Shown here: positions 53,618 to 62,245 of the stretch, in pieces
Numbering within the stretch: position 1 is the stretch's first letter
How the letters are laid out: every line of letters begins with the position of its first letter
Origin: Arenibacter certesii DSM 19833
Lineage (GTDB): Bacteria > Bacteroidota > Bacteroidia > Flavobacteriales > Flavobacteriaceae
Length of the DNA stretch: 64,000 nt
Reading direction: 5' to 3'
Assembly: GCF_000429545.1 (NCBI RefSeq)
Contig: NZ_AUCB01000022.1
Span: forward strand, 1-64,000
Made by a program: the position numbers and the translations under genes
Notes under the pieces: generated by a model
What the model was told of the DNA's origin: nothing
The model's database searches: none
The model's input: only the letters and a program-made list of their open reading frames with translations

Positions 53618-54460
53618 ATGCTTAGCGATCAGGTTTTATATATTAAAAATTTAGGCAATTGTCCACCTGCGTATTTAAATGATCCTGCTAGAAAGGATTT
53701 TTATGAAATTGTATGGCTGCGTAACGAAGATGCCCTTCATGTTCCCCAACACGATTTTCAAACCTTAAAAGGAGATTGGATTTATTTGATACCTCCCTAT
53801 CGGGTACATCAATTAAATAAGGCCGGCAAAAACGGAGTCCTCATATCCTTTAAGCAAGACTTATTAGAAGGGGATCTAAAAGAGTTTTTATTGGATGTAT
53901 TCCGAATGTTTAATATCCAAGGTGAGTTTTCCTGTCTTCAAGTAAATGAAAAGACCTCTAAAGGATTGGAAGATGTATATCAATTATTAGAAGAGGAATA
54001 CCAAAAAGAAACTGTCAGTTTTATTATGGTTAAAGCGCTTTTAAAAGTGTTTTTATTGAAGTTGATACAGTTAAAGGAACAGCACTTTACCTTACAGGAC
54101 CTCAATGAAAAGCGAGTGTACGAGTTTATGATGTTACTGGAAGACAATTATTTAGAACAACGAAATGCCGACTTTTATGCCGAAAAACTGGGTCTTAGTG
54201 CTAAACGCCTGAACCAAATATTAAAAGAAAAGTTAGCTAAAACAGCCGTACAAATAATTCACGACCGTTTAATACAGGAGGCTAAACGACAGATTTTACA
54301 TTCGGAAAATACCATTAGGGAAATTGCCTATAATCTAGATTTTAAAGATCACTCCTATTTTAGTCGATTTTTTAAACTGCATGCAGGTCAGACGCCACTA
54401 GATTTTCAAAATAAGGTGAGGGAACATGTCCAATCCCACGATAATACCTTATATAGTTAA
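53618..54460 (+). CDS. AraC-family transcriptional regulator
   Basis: A 280-residue regulator. The N-terminal half is a cupin-like sensing domain (FYEIVWLRNEDALHVPQHDF, later LKGDWIYLIPPYRVHQLNKA), as in AraC members that read small ligands. The C-terminal domain (about 175-275) has two helix-turn-helices: FYAEKLGLSAKRLNQILKEK and IREIAYNLDFKDHSYFSRFF, ending FKLHAGQTPLDFQ. It is divergent from hxlB with a 226-base spacer, so it most likely switches on hxlBA, perhaps in response to formaldehyde or a derivative; the ligand is inferred from position only. Confidence 0.9.
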   Translation: MLSDQVLYIKNLGNCPPAYLNDPARKDFYEIVWLRNEDALHVPQHDFQTLKGDWIYLIPPYRVHQLNKAGKNGVLISFKQDLLEGDLKEFLLDVFRMFNIQGEFSCLQVNEKTSKGLEDVYQLLEEEYQKETVSFIMVKALLKVFLLKLIQLKEQHFTLQDLNEKRVYEFMMLLEDNYLEQRNADFYAEKLGLSAKRLNQILKEKLAKTAVQIIHDRLIQEAKRQILHSENTIREIAYNLDFKDHSYFSRFFKLHAGQTPLDFQNKVREHVQSHDNTLYS

Positions 54461-54744
54461 TGTCTTAGTTTTAATATAGAAAAATTGCAAACAGACAAAT
54501 AAAATAGCCCTCTCAAAAGTATCATTATATGTTGGAATATTTCCACTAGATGATAAACTGTAATCCTTGTTCTTTTCGAACAAATAATTTTTTGTCTTTT
54601 AGATAATGAAATGCTGAATAGCCGGGGAATTTACGTTTTTTAGCCTTTGTATCAATATTACCTTTATTTGAATTAATACTTCTTCTAAATTCTATTTAAT
54701 TTTAAATCATTGGATGATAATGGTTATCACCCATAAAATATAAA

Positions 54745-55056
54745 ATGAAAAATATGCAAATAGTATTCGAATATCACGATGTTTCTACGAGCAAACGCTT
54801 GGAACAATTGGCAAAAGAAAAACTAGATAAATTAGGCGCAAAATATGATATGGTTATCAGGGCCGATGTTTTCTTTAAAGAAGAAAATACCACGTCAGAT
54901 GAAACTGGTAAAATCTGTAACATTAGATTAAGCTTGCCTGGCCCCCGACTTTTTGCTGAAGCTAGTCATGATGATTTTGAAAGTTCCATAGCTGAGTCCG
55001 TTAACGATCTTGAGCGGCAACTGAGAAAACGAAAAGAAAAAATGAAAGACTATTAG
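54745..55056 (+). CDS. hpf: Ribosome hibernation-promoting factor (HPF/YfiA)
   Basis: A 103-residue protein of the short HPF/RaiA type. MQIVFEYHDVSTSKRLEQLA starts the beta-alpha-beta fold, and LGAKYDMVIRADVFFKEE and LFAEASHDDFESSIAESVND match the conserved helix face, with a basic tail LRKRKEKMKDY. It binds the 30S decoding region in stationary phase, blocking tRNA and mRNA and keeping ribosomes dormant. No C-terminal dimerisation domain is present. The MKNM start is supported by the second Met as alternative. Stands alone. Confidence 0.9.
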   Translation: MKNMQIVFEYHDVSTSKRLEQLAKEKLDKLGAKYDMVIRADVFFKEENTTSDETGKICNIRLSLPGPRLFAEASHDDFESSIAESVNDLERQLRKRKEKMKDY

Positions 55057-55217
55057 GTCACTTATAATAATAAGATGCCAGATTATTAAATAGCTATTTA
55101 AGTACTGTATACAGTTACAAGAACCTGAATTACTTGCAGCGTAATCTCTGGTGTTTTGTTAAACAGCGCTAATAGCAACTCCACTAATATTCAGAATAAG
55201 AATACGACTATTTTAAC

Positions 55218-55742
55218 ATGAAAGATTGGATTGCTACTGAAGGGCAGGCCATCCTCAATGTTTTTATCTCTACGGTGCTTATCTTTTCCATATTAATACT
55301 ATGGGTAAGAGTATCGGGACTTAGATCCTTTGCTAAAATTTCGAGTATAGACTTTGCCTCTACAATAGCCATTGGCTCTGTGTTGGCAAGCACCGTACTT
55401 AGTGCCGATCCATCTATTATAAAAAGTGGAATGGCTATTGGTTTTATACTAGGCTTCCAAACATTATTCTCTAAACTTACTTTAAAATTTAATTGGTTCA
55501 ATACCTTGGCTAGTAATAGCCCCATGCTTCTTATGGATAAAGAAAACATTTTATATGACAATCTTTATTCCAATAATTTAAGTGAAGAAGATCTCTACGC
55601 TAAACTTAGAGAAGTCAATGTACTTCAGCTTTCTGAAATAAAAGCAGTTATATTGGAAACCACGGGAGATATCACTGTACTCCATGGATCGGTAGAAAAA
55701 GAAATTGACGTCTTGCTTTTGAAAGGGGTTAGGAGTAAATAA
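55218..55742 (+). CDS. DUF421/YetF-type membrane protein
   Basis: A 174-residue protein with three N-terminal hydrophobic helices (VFISTVLIFSILILWVRVSG; IDFASTIAIGSVLASTVL; MAIGFILGFQTLFSKL) and a soluble C-terminal part. The pattern GLRSFAKISSIDFASTIAIG is the DUF421 signature, and SPMLLMDKENILYDNLYSNN with LREVNVLQLSEIKAVILETT is the YetF C-terminal domain. The function of the family is unknown, although it is linked with spore and stress proteins in Bacillus. A single gene with a start supported by family alignment. Confidence 0.87.
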   Translation: MKDWIATEGQAILNVFISTVLIFSILILWVRVSGLRSFAKISSIDFASTIAIGSVLASTVLSADPSIIKSGMAIGFILGFQTLFSKLTLKFNWFNTLASNSPMLLMDKENILYDNLYSNNLSEEDLYAKLREVNVLQLSEIKAVILETTGDITVLHGSVEKEIDVLLLKGVRSK

Positions 55743-55890
55743 CTATTCATAATTAGAGAATTCCTGACTTGTTAACAGGAGGTTATATTAGAAGTTTATA
55801 GTAACGATTAGTTATCTCAAAATTAAAAGCGAACTAGTATTTTCACTATTTTTTAAACATATCATAAGTCATACTTATTAAAATTGTCAG

Positions 55891-55926
55891 CTAAAAAAAC
55901 TGCCATCATGTTCCATGATGGCAGTT
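55891..55926 (-). terminator. Rho-independent terminator of the Pmp3-type gene
   Basis: AACTGCCATCATG (55898-55910) pairs perfectly with CATGATGGCAGTT (55914-55926) around TTC. On the minus strand it is followed by a run of seven or more T. This is one of the strongest terminators in the window. Confidence 0.85.
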
Positions 55927-55956
55927 CTAATATTTAGAAGTCTAAGTCGCCTTTAC

Positions 55957-56109
55957 TTATCCATTAACTATAAATGCATGTATTACACCTGGTAACCAAG
56001 CCAATAGGGTTAAAAGAACGCTTACCAAAAAGGTGGTTCCGATACCATGTTTTAAGAATACGGCCAAAGGTGGTAATAGAATGTTTAAAATAATTGTTAA
56101 AATAGACAT
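55957..56109 (-). CDS. Pmp3/YqaE-family small membrane protein
   Basis: A 50-residue proteolipid peptide: MSILTIILNILLPPLAVFLK, then HGIGTTFLVSVLLTLLAWLP and GVIHAFIV. This is the UPF0057/Pmp3 pattern (ILLPPLAVFLKxG, LTxLGWLPGxIHAxYV). It spans the membrane twice and is known in yeast and bacteria to be induced by salt or cold and to affect membrane potential. Length (about 50-55) is normal. A strong terminator follows on the minus strand. The gene lies among other stress-type genes. Confidence 0.88.
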   Translation of the reverse strand: MSILTIILNILLPPLAVFLKHGIGTTFLVSVLLTLLAWLPGVIHAFIVNG

Positions 56110-56386
56110 AATTAATTCGGTTTAATTTTAAACAAAGGTCTCCAATGCCATTAACATTAGTTGACGCTAATCCTAAAAAAAAGAACAGTATCGCTAGCAA
56201 GTTTCTTATTATAAGAATAGTTACGGGTTGATTGTACTGATGTTGAAAAAAAATTGCTACTCAAGGGATTGAGTTCATAAGAATCGTATTTGGAACAATC
56301 TACCTCTAACCCTCTGCTTATCTTTGAATCAATGCCAAGCGGTAGGCATATTGGTTACCGGATTAATGACAAAAAACACCACAAAG

Positions 56387-56836
56387 ATGAATAAGGACAT
56401 AAAAGAGATTGAGAATAGGTTAAATGACATCATTCAAAAAAATGAAGATGCTATTAAAGGTTATGAAAAAGCTGCTGACAACACAAAGGAAGCAGGGCTA
56501 AAAATGTATTTTAATAATAAAGCAAGAGAACGACGCACCTTTTTGGTGGAACTTAAAGCAGCAACTCCAGCTTTAGAAACAAGAGATAAAATTGATGGAA
56601 GTACCGCAGGTGCTCTGCATAGAACTTGGATGGATGTTAAGGCTTTCTTTTCAGGGGATGATGCAGAAGCTATGTTAGAAGAGGCGATCAGAGGCGATAA
56701 AGCTGCCATTGAAGAATATAATGAGATATTGGCAGATACGCACGTACCACCTTCAGTAGCATCCATAATTAGAGCTCAAAGAGACTCGCTAAAACAAGAT
56801 CTCGCACAAAATAGAACTTTGGAAGATTTAAGGTAG
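56387..56836 (+). CDS. DUF2383 (PA2169-type) four-helix-bundle protein, intact copy
   Basis: The ATG at 56387 (MNKDIKEIENRLNDIIQKNE) gives 149 residues and matches the family; in-frame ATGs at 56324 and 56366 add residues without family support. It forms a ferritin-like bundle: DAIKGYEKAADNTKEAGLKM, ARERRTFLVELKAATPAL, GALHRTWMDVKAFFSGDDAE, and AAIEEYNEILADTHVPPSVA. The role is unknown; such proteins are abundant under stress in Bacteroidota and Proteobacteria. A broken paralogue is at 15465-15929. A terminator follows 18 bases after the stop. Confidence 0.88.
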   Translation: MNKDIKEIENRLNDIIQKNEDAIKGYEKAADNTKEAGLKMYFNNKARERRTFLVELKAATPALETRDKIDGSTAGALHRTWMDVKAFFSGDDAEAMLEEAIRGDKAAIEEYNEILADTHVPPSVASIIRAQRDSLKQDLAQNRTLEDLR

Positions 56837-56854
56837 TATTCCACCCTCCTTTCT

Positions 56855-56885
56855 AAAGCCCCAAATATTGGGGCTTTATTTATTT
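56855..56885 (+). terminator. Rho-independent terminator after DUF2383 gene
   Basis: AAAGCCCCAA (56855-56864) pairs with TTGGGGCTTT (56868-56877), followed by ATTTATTT. Confidence 0.85.
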
Positions 56886-57106
56886 AATACTATTACAGTC
56901 TGAGGTTCTGTTTCAATTTCCTTGATCATTAACTTTCCTAGCTTGTATTAACCTTTGCCTGAAGACACTCCCATACCTACTTTAAATCCTTAACAACCAT
57001 CACTTTATCAAACTACAGCTCCAATCTAATTTTATTAATTAACTATAAATTTCACCATAATAATATGGTTTGCTAATAAAAGTTAATTAAATTTAGATAC
57101 TCTAAA

Positions 57107-58429
57107 ATGGGTATCATAGCAATGACTATTGGAAACACTATAAGAAATATCGGGTTTTGGACTATTGATACTATCAAAGGTGGCAACATTAAAAAGCATT
57201 ATCAGGATATTTTACATGTAATGGATGATCCATTTTCAAAAAAATCCATAAAAAATAGAAATAACTTATTGGATAAATTATTGGACCACTCCGTTAAAAC
57301 CGTTCCTTTTTATTCCCAATACGAACGGACCAATTTTAAAAAGTTACCCATAATTAGTAAAGACTTGATTCTGAATGATTTTGATAACTTTAAATCAAAT
57401 AAGTTTAAAGCAAGAGAATTACATAAGGTATCTACTAGCGGTTCTACGGGAATTCCATTCTTATTATTTATAAATCAAAATAAGAGAAATAGAAACAGTG
57501 CTGACACCTTATATTTTTTCAAAAAAGTTGGATATAATATTGGTGATAGATTGTATTATTTTAGGCTTTGGAATGGTGAGCGGAAAAGTGAGCTAAGGAG
57601 GATTCTTCAAAACATTGTCAAAGTAAATATTTCAAAAATGACGGACGATTTCATAAACGATCTGTTAAACCAACTTCGAAAAGACCCATCACCGAAGTGT
57701 GTTATCGCTATAGCATCTTCCCTTGAAACCTTGTGTAAGTATATAGACAAAAATGATGTAAAAAACTTAAATGTTAATATTAAATCATTTATTGCTAATT
57801 CAGAAGCATTAAACGACTATACGAAAGAATCTATTGAGAAGAATTTTAACGCTACTATTTTTTCCAGATACTCCAATGAGGAACAAGGAATTATTGCCCA
57901 GCAAAAACCTGATAACAATAATTTTTTTCAAATTAATTGGGCAAGTTACTTTGTGGAAATAATTCATATGGATGAAGACATACCAGCCAAACCAGGTGAA
58001 ATGGGAAGAATTATTGTTACCGACCTTTTTAATTACAGTATGCCTTTAATACGATATGACACTGGAGATATAGGTATTATGGAGTTAATTAATAATGAAC
58101 CGGTGCTTACTAAAGTTGAAGGCCGAAAAATGGATTTGATTTATGATGCTGCTGGGGATCTAATCTCTTCCTATTGCGTTTATCCTGTGATGGATGAATA
58201 TAACCATCTCATCAAACAATATCAATTTATTCAAATAGGAAAAAAAGAATACCTCATAAAGCTAAATATTGATCACGAATTTATTCACAACAAAAAGTTG
58301 GTGAAAAATTTTAAAGCTATTTTGGGATCAGATGCAAAAGTTACTATTGAATTTGTAAACGAGATTCCTGAACTCTCCTCTGGAAAAAGAAAAAAGGTAA
58401 TGAATACTTTCAATCAGAATTATGCTTAG
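57107..58429 (+). CDS. Phenylacetate-CoA-ligase-like adenylate-forming protein (CapK type)
   Basis: A 440-residue member of the AMP-binding enzyme family. The phosphate loop is VSTSGSTGIPF (T110 to G115), and RYDTGDIG with GRKMDLIYDAAGDLIS marks the acyl-adenylate and hinge region. These proteins activate carboxylic acids and attach them to CoA or a carrier; CapK-like members are tied to polysaccharide or cofactor biosynthesis. The N-terminal hydrophobic-looking start (MGIIAMTIGNTIRNIG) is short and not a signal peptide. No neighbouring pathway genes exist here, so the substrate is unknown. The gene is flanked by terminators on both sides. Confidence 0.82.
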   Translation: MGIIAMTIGNTIRNIGFWTIDTIKGGNIKKHYQDILHVMDDPFSKKSIKNRNNLLDKLLDHSVKTVPFYSQYERTNFKKLPIISKDLILNDFDNFKSNKFKARELHKVSTSGSTGIPFLLFINQNKRNRNSADTLYFFKKVGYNIGDRLYYFRLWNGERKSELRRILQNIVKVNISKMTDDFINDLLNQLRKDPSPKCVIAIASSLETLCKYIDKNDVKNLNVNIKSFIANSEALNDYTKESIEKNFNATIFSRYSNEEQGIIAQQKPDNNNFFQINWASYFVEIIHMDEDIPAKPGEMGRIIVTDLFNYSMPLIRYDTGDIGIMELINNEPVLTKVEGRKMDLIYDAAGDLISSYCVYPVMDEYNHLIKQYQFIQIGKKEYLIKLNIDHEFIHNKKLVKNFKAILGSDAKVTIEFVNEIPELSSGKRKKVMNTFNQNYA

Positions 58430-58731
58430 TTTTAAACTGCTCTATAAGCAAAATGGAATCTGTAATTGAGTACAATTTCATTGCCTATTAAATTTGGCAA
58501 CAACCAGTGTTTTTTATTATCTAAAAATCGTTCGGTTTAGTATTCTACACTTTCTATATCCTTTTTTGTTTTCTAAAATTTAATGGTGTTTATTTATGGT
58601 ATAATTTATTAAACTCGAGATTAGTTATATTAACCAATTATATTGTAAAAGCCACCGGCTTAAGGGTGGCTTTTTAAAATTAAACTAACAGTAATATGTT
58701 CGCTAATATAATCGAGATCTGTTTAATGGAT
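58430..58731. other. Spacer of 302 bases with a bidirectional terminator
   Basis: AAAAGCCACC (58647-58656) pairs with GGTGGCTTTT (58665-58674). The hairpin separates convergent genes. Otherwise AT-rich with no coding signal. Confidence 0.65.
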
Positions 58732-61068
58732 TTATAAAGGGCAGAACTCACCACCGTTCAGGCTTGCTCCACCAAGCACTTTGAAGTCCCCACTAACAAG
58801 CCCTGGTCCCAGCGGCTTGGAACAGCTGGTATGGATACTGGTATGTTTAACTCCATTTACATAAATGGCAATCTCAGTACCCAGTGTTCCATTCTTATCG
58901 GTTCCAGAAAAACTGAATGAATCTCCTGCGGCCACAGTTGCCTCAAAAACGGCAGCACCATCCTTTTGCTCCACTCTAATTAAAGCCTGACCTCCATTAT
59001 TTTGCAAGATTAAATTGGTAGCTTTTCCTTCGCACTCACCGCAATCTCCGTTAGTCGGGGGGACTGAAGGAACATCCACAGGGCATAATTCACCTCCATT
59101 AAGGCTGGCTCCACCTAGAACCTCAAAATCTCCAATTTTAAGACCTGTTCCAATAGGTTTAGAGCAACTAGTATGAACCCTGACATGCTCTTTTCCATCA
59201 ACATAAATAATGATTTCTGTGCCCAGGGTACCACTCTTATCTAATCCTGAAAAACTGAATGGAGCCCCAGTGGCCACATTTCCTTGGAAAACTGTTATAT
59301 CATCTTTCTTTTGTGCCACTCTTATAGAAGCAGTATTTCCATTATTTTTCAGTGTTAACTTTGTAACTTTTCCTTCACATTCACCGCAATCTCCACCTCC
59401 TGGAGGGGTATCTACCGGACATAAATCACCCCCTTTAAGACTTGCTCCTCCTACAACTTCAAAATCACCACTTATCAACCCCGGACCTATAGGTTTGGAA
59501 CAGCTAGTATGAATCCTGGTATGCTCAATACCACCAACATAAATGATAATCTCTGTATCCAATGTCCCATTCTTGTCTTTTCCTGAAAAGCTGAATGAAG
59601 ATCCAGAGCTTACAAACTCCTCAAAAATAGCTACCTCATCTTTCTTTTGAACCACTTTTATAACAGCATCATTTCCATTATTCTGCAGAGTTAACTTTGT
59701 AACTTTACCGTCACATTCCCCGCAATCTCCACCATCTGGAGGGGTATCTACCGGACAAAGCTCACCTCCCTTAAGACTTGCTCCTCCTACAACTATAAAA
59801 TCACCACTGATAAGCCCAGGACCTATAGGTTTGGAACAGCTAGTATGAATCCTAGTATTCTCAGTTTCATTTATATAGATAATAATCTCAGTGCCTAGTG
59901 TTCCTTTTTTATCTATACCAGAAAAACTAAAAAGAGCTCCAGAATTTACAAACTCATCGAAAACAACCAAATCGTCTTTCTTTTGAACTACTTTTATATT
60001 AGCATCAATTCCAGTGTTTTGCAATGTTAATTTTGTAACCTTTCCTTCACATTCTCCACAATCTCCACCATCTGGGGGCGTGTCCACCGGACAAAGTTCG
60101 CCTCCTTTAAGGCTCGCTCCACGAACAACTTCAAAATCGCCACTTATCAATCCAGGACCAATAGGTTTAGAACAACTCGTATGTATTCTGGTGTGCTCGT
60201 CATTATCAACATAAATAATGATCTCGGTTCCTAAGGTACCATTCTTGTCTTTTCCAGAAAAACTAAATGTAGCGCCAGCATCTACATACGCATCGAAAAC
60301 GACTACATCATCTTTCTTTTGAACCACTTTCACGTTAGCACCGTCGCCATTATTTTTTAATGTAAGTTCTGTGACTTTGCCATCACAAGGGTCACATGGA
60401 ATTTCTGGCTGGCATTCAATATAATAGGGTATTATAACAACTTGCTTCCCATCAGTTGGCTGAAGCACCACTGCTAAGACATCTCCTCCTCCAGGCTTGT
60501 ATCCCGCTCCATTGGCTATGGCAAATGATACTATTTCGTTTGCTCTTCCAACATTAAAAGGATTTAAATATGTACAGGCGATACAGTTAGCATCATCAAT
60601 TAACTCCCACATGGCCCATTGTACATCCCCAATTGTATAGGCATCAACTCCATTCTCACTGAGTTCCCCAACAAAATCTTGGTTTAAAATCCAATTGATC
60701 AGGTCAAAATTTTCTGGACTATCAACAACACCAGCGGGAATAGGCTCATAGCTATTGAAAACATTTGCTTCAAAACAATCCCCTGCATTCAAAGTTCTGG
60801 CAACATCTATACACCATGCAGCATAATCCCCTGCAAGGGTACCGTTTGCAATAACAAGATCTAAATATGATTTGCTACCTGGTTTAGCTTCTGCACACGC
60901 ATTAACTATTTCAGGTAAATCCGGTAACAGATCTACAGTACAATTATCAGAGTTTAGCGACTTAGATGTGGCATTTACAGCGTCTAGAGCATCACTTTTA
61001 ATTGGTTCGGTTTCACATGATAGGAACACGAATGTAACCACCATTAGTAAGGTTGAAATTCTCTTCAT
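58732..61068 (-). CDS. Surface lipoprotein: thioester-domain-like N-terminus and five DUF7467-like repeats
   Basis: A 778-residue exported lipoprotein (lipobox FLSC, Cys18). Residues about 65-220 resemble a thioester domain: AAWCIDVAR with Cys86 and, 64 residues later, DVQWAMWEL with Gln150 matching the hydrophobic-Q-x-A-hydrophobic-W signature whose Cys and Gln form an internal thioester in Gram-positive adhesins. Residues 229-778 are five tandem repeats of about 112 residues, each with GKVTKLTLxN, FSFSGxDKNGTLGTEIxIYV, HTSCSKPIGPGLISGDF and GGASLxGGExCPV. Each repeat holds Cys pairs that could form disulfides. It is probably a surface adhesin or matrix protein; no sorting domain is seen. 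Covalent binding is inference. Confidence 0.82.
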   Translation of the reverse strand: MKRISTLLMVVTFVFLSCETEPIKSDALDAVNATSKSLNSDNCTVDLLPDLPEIVNACAEAKPGSKSYLDLVIANGTLAGDYAAWCIDVARTLNAGDCFEANVFNSYEPIPAGVVDSPENFDLINWILNQDFVGELSENGVDAYTIGDVQWAMWELIDDANCIACTYLNPFNVGRANEIVSFAIANGAGYKPGGGDVLAVVLQPTDGKQVVIIPYYIECQPEIPCDPCDGKVTELTLKNNGDGANVKVVQKKDDVVVFDAYVDAGATFSFSGKDKNGTLGTEIIIYVDNDEHTRIHTSCSKPIGPGLISGDFEVVRGASLKGGELCPVDTPPDGGDCGECEGKVTKLTLQNTGIDANIKVVQKKDDLVVFDEFVNSGALFSFSGIDKKGTLGTEIIIYINETENTRIHTSCSKPIGPGLISGDFIVVGGASLKGGELCPVDTPPDGGDCGECDGKVTKLTLQNNGNDAVIKVVQKKDEVAIFEEFVSSGSSFSFSGKDKNGTLDTEIIIYVGGIEHTRIHTSCSKPIGPGLISGDFEVVGGASLKGGDLCPVDTPPGGGDCGECEGKVTKLTLKNNGNTASIRVAQKKDDITVFQGNVATGAPFSFSGLDKSGTLGTEIIIYVDGKEHVRVHTSCSKPIGTGLKIGDFEVLGGASLNGGELCPVDVPSVPPTNGDCGECEGKATNLILQNNGGQALIRVEQKDGAAVFEATVAAGDSFSFSGTDKNGTLGTEIAIYVNGVKHTSIHTSCSKPLGPGLVSGDFKVLGGASLNGGEFCPL
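58735..60384 (-). repeat. Five in-frame tandem repeats of about 336 bases
   Basis: The repeats encode residues 229-340, 341-452, 453-564, 565-679 and 680-778 of the lipoprotein; the first three have a period of exactly 112 codons. Repeats 1 to 3 are the most alike (HTSCSKPIGPGLISGDFEVV is almost unchanged). The last has drifted most. Confidence 0.9.
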
Positions 61069-61579
61069 TTCTATAAAATTTATTATTAATATTCTTCTAA
61101 TGGGGAAACTTAGATAATAGGGAAAATAAAAAAATAACGGGGGAGTTTAATAAGGTAGAATTTTAAGTTTTCCGTGGTAACATAAAAACGTCAAAATACA
61201 AGTAAAGTCGTTGATTTACAGATAGTTATACATTTCCTACAATAATTGCAGTAAATCCTTTAGATTATGGCATTATGCAGTAAACTGAAAAGAATCTTTT
61301 CATATTTATATAGGTAAATACGTATTTTAATCCTACAATTATCTATTAAATTCTTACAAAAATTTAACACTCCGTAGTAAAACCTAATTTTAGAACAAAT
61401 TGCACATTAAAGGTAAATGGTGCATTAATATCGTTTTCGTCTATAAGATTTCAAATTCTAATATATACGTCAAACACTTCTACCATCATTCTTGCATTGT
61501 CAATTAGCTGTTAAACTTTGTTTAATTTATAATAAAAAACATTAAACAATGCGTAACTTGTCGCATACAATTATACGCC
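61069..61579. other. Gene-free stretch, 511 bases
   Basis: Divergent AT-rich spacer between the repeat lipoprotein and the TetR-like gene. It should hold promoters for both. No further feature recognised. Confidence 0.4.
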
Positions 61580-62239
61580 ATGGCAAAAAAGAAAATAATT
61601 TCAGACATAGACATCATTTCATCTTATATGGATTATGTACTTGAGCATAACGAAAATCCTAAAACGGTCTTCGCTTTTGCAAAAGCTAATGATTTTGAAG
61701 AGCCTCATTTTTACCAGTTTTTTGGTTCTTTTGAAGCGCTCGAAAAGCAAATTTTCAAAACTTTTTTTAAGAATACCATTTCAGTATTGGAGAAAAGCGA
61801 AGACTACACCTCCTTTGACGCGAGAAATAAGCTCTTAAGTTTTTATTTTACATTTTTTGAAAATCTAACCATAAATAGAAGTTATGTGCAATTTGCTCTT
61901 AACAAGCATAAGAATAGCTTAAAAGGCCTTTCCTTATTGTCCGAGCTAAAGAAAGGATTTACCTCTTACATTGCAGGTTTAGACATTAAAACATTGGATT
62001 TAAAACAAGAGCAGGTCGAAAAAATTCAAAAACGTGCATTGCAAGAATCGGCTTGGTTACAATTACTGTTGACACTCAAGTTCTGGATGGATGACACCTC
62101 TGCCTCATTTGAGAAGACGGACATATTTATAGAGAAATCGGTAAATACCAGTTTCGATATTTTAAACATTACCCCTCTAAAGAGTGTGATAGACTTTGGA
62201 AAATTCATTTACAAAGAAAAAATTCACACCAACAAATAA
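61580..62239 (+). CDS. TetR-family-like transcriptional regulator
   Basis: A 219-residue protein with a TetR-type layout. The N-terminal helices (MDYVLEHNENPKTVFAFAKA, then NDFEEPHFYQFFGSFEALEK) correspond to a helix-turn-helix with the F-Y-x-x-F-G-S/N pattern of TetR regulators, although the first helix is atypical. The remainder is an all-helical ligand or kinase-interaction domain. In Bacteroidota this gene is regularly placed directly upstream of the AarF kinase gene, and here the spacing is six bases, so the two form an operon. Whether it binds DNA or only assists the kinase is open. Confidence 0.78.
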   Translation: MAKKKIISDIDIISSYMDYVLEHNENPKTVFAFAKANDFEEPHFYQFFGSFEALEKQIFKTFFKNTISVLEKSEDYTSFDARNKLLSFYFTFFENLTINRSYVQFALNKHKNSLKGLSLLSELKKGFTSYIAGLDIKTLDLKQEQVEKIQKRALQESAWLQLLLTLKFWMDDTSASFEKTDIFIEKSVNTSFDILNITPLKSVIDFGKFIYKEKIHTNK

Positions 62240-62245
62240 CTATTA

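Noticed and set aside
54546-54689. Minus-strand frame ending GYSAFHYLKDKKLFVRKEQG and so on
   Set aside because: Protein-like in feel, but it lacks a start codon and any recognised family; it may be debris, but I cannot support it.
58735-60384. Regular 336-base repeats considered as CRISPR or satellite
   Set aside because: The units are in-frame coding repeats of a lipoprotein, far too long and similar for spacers.
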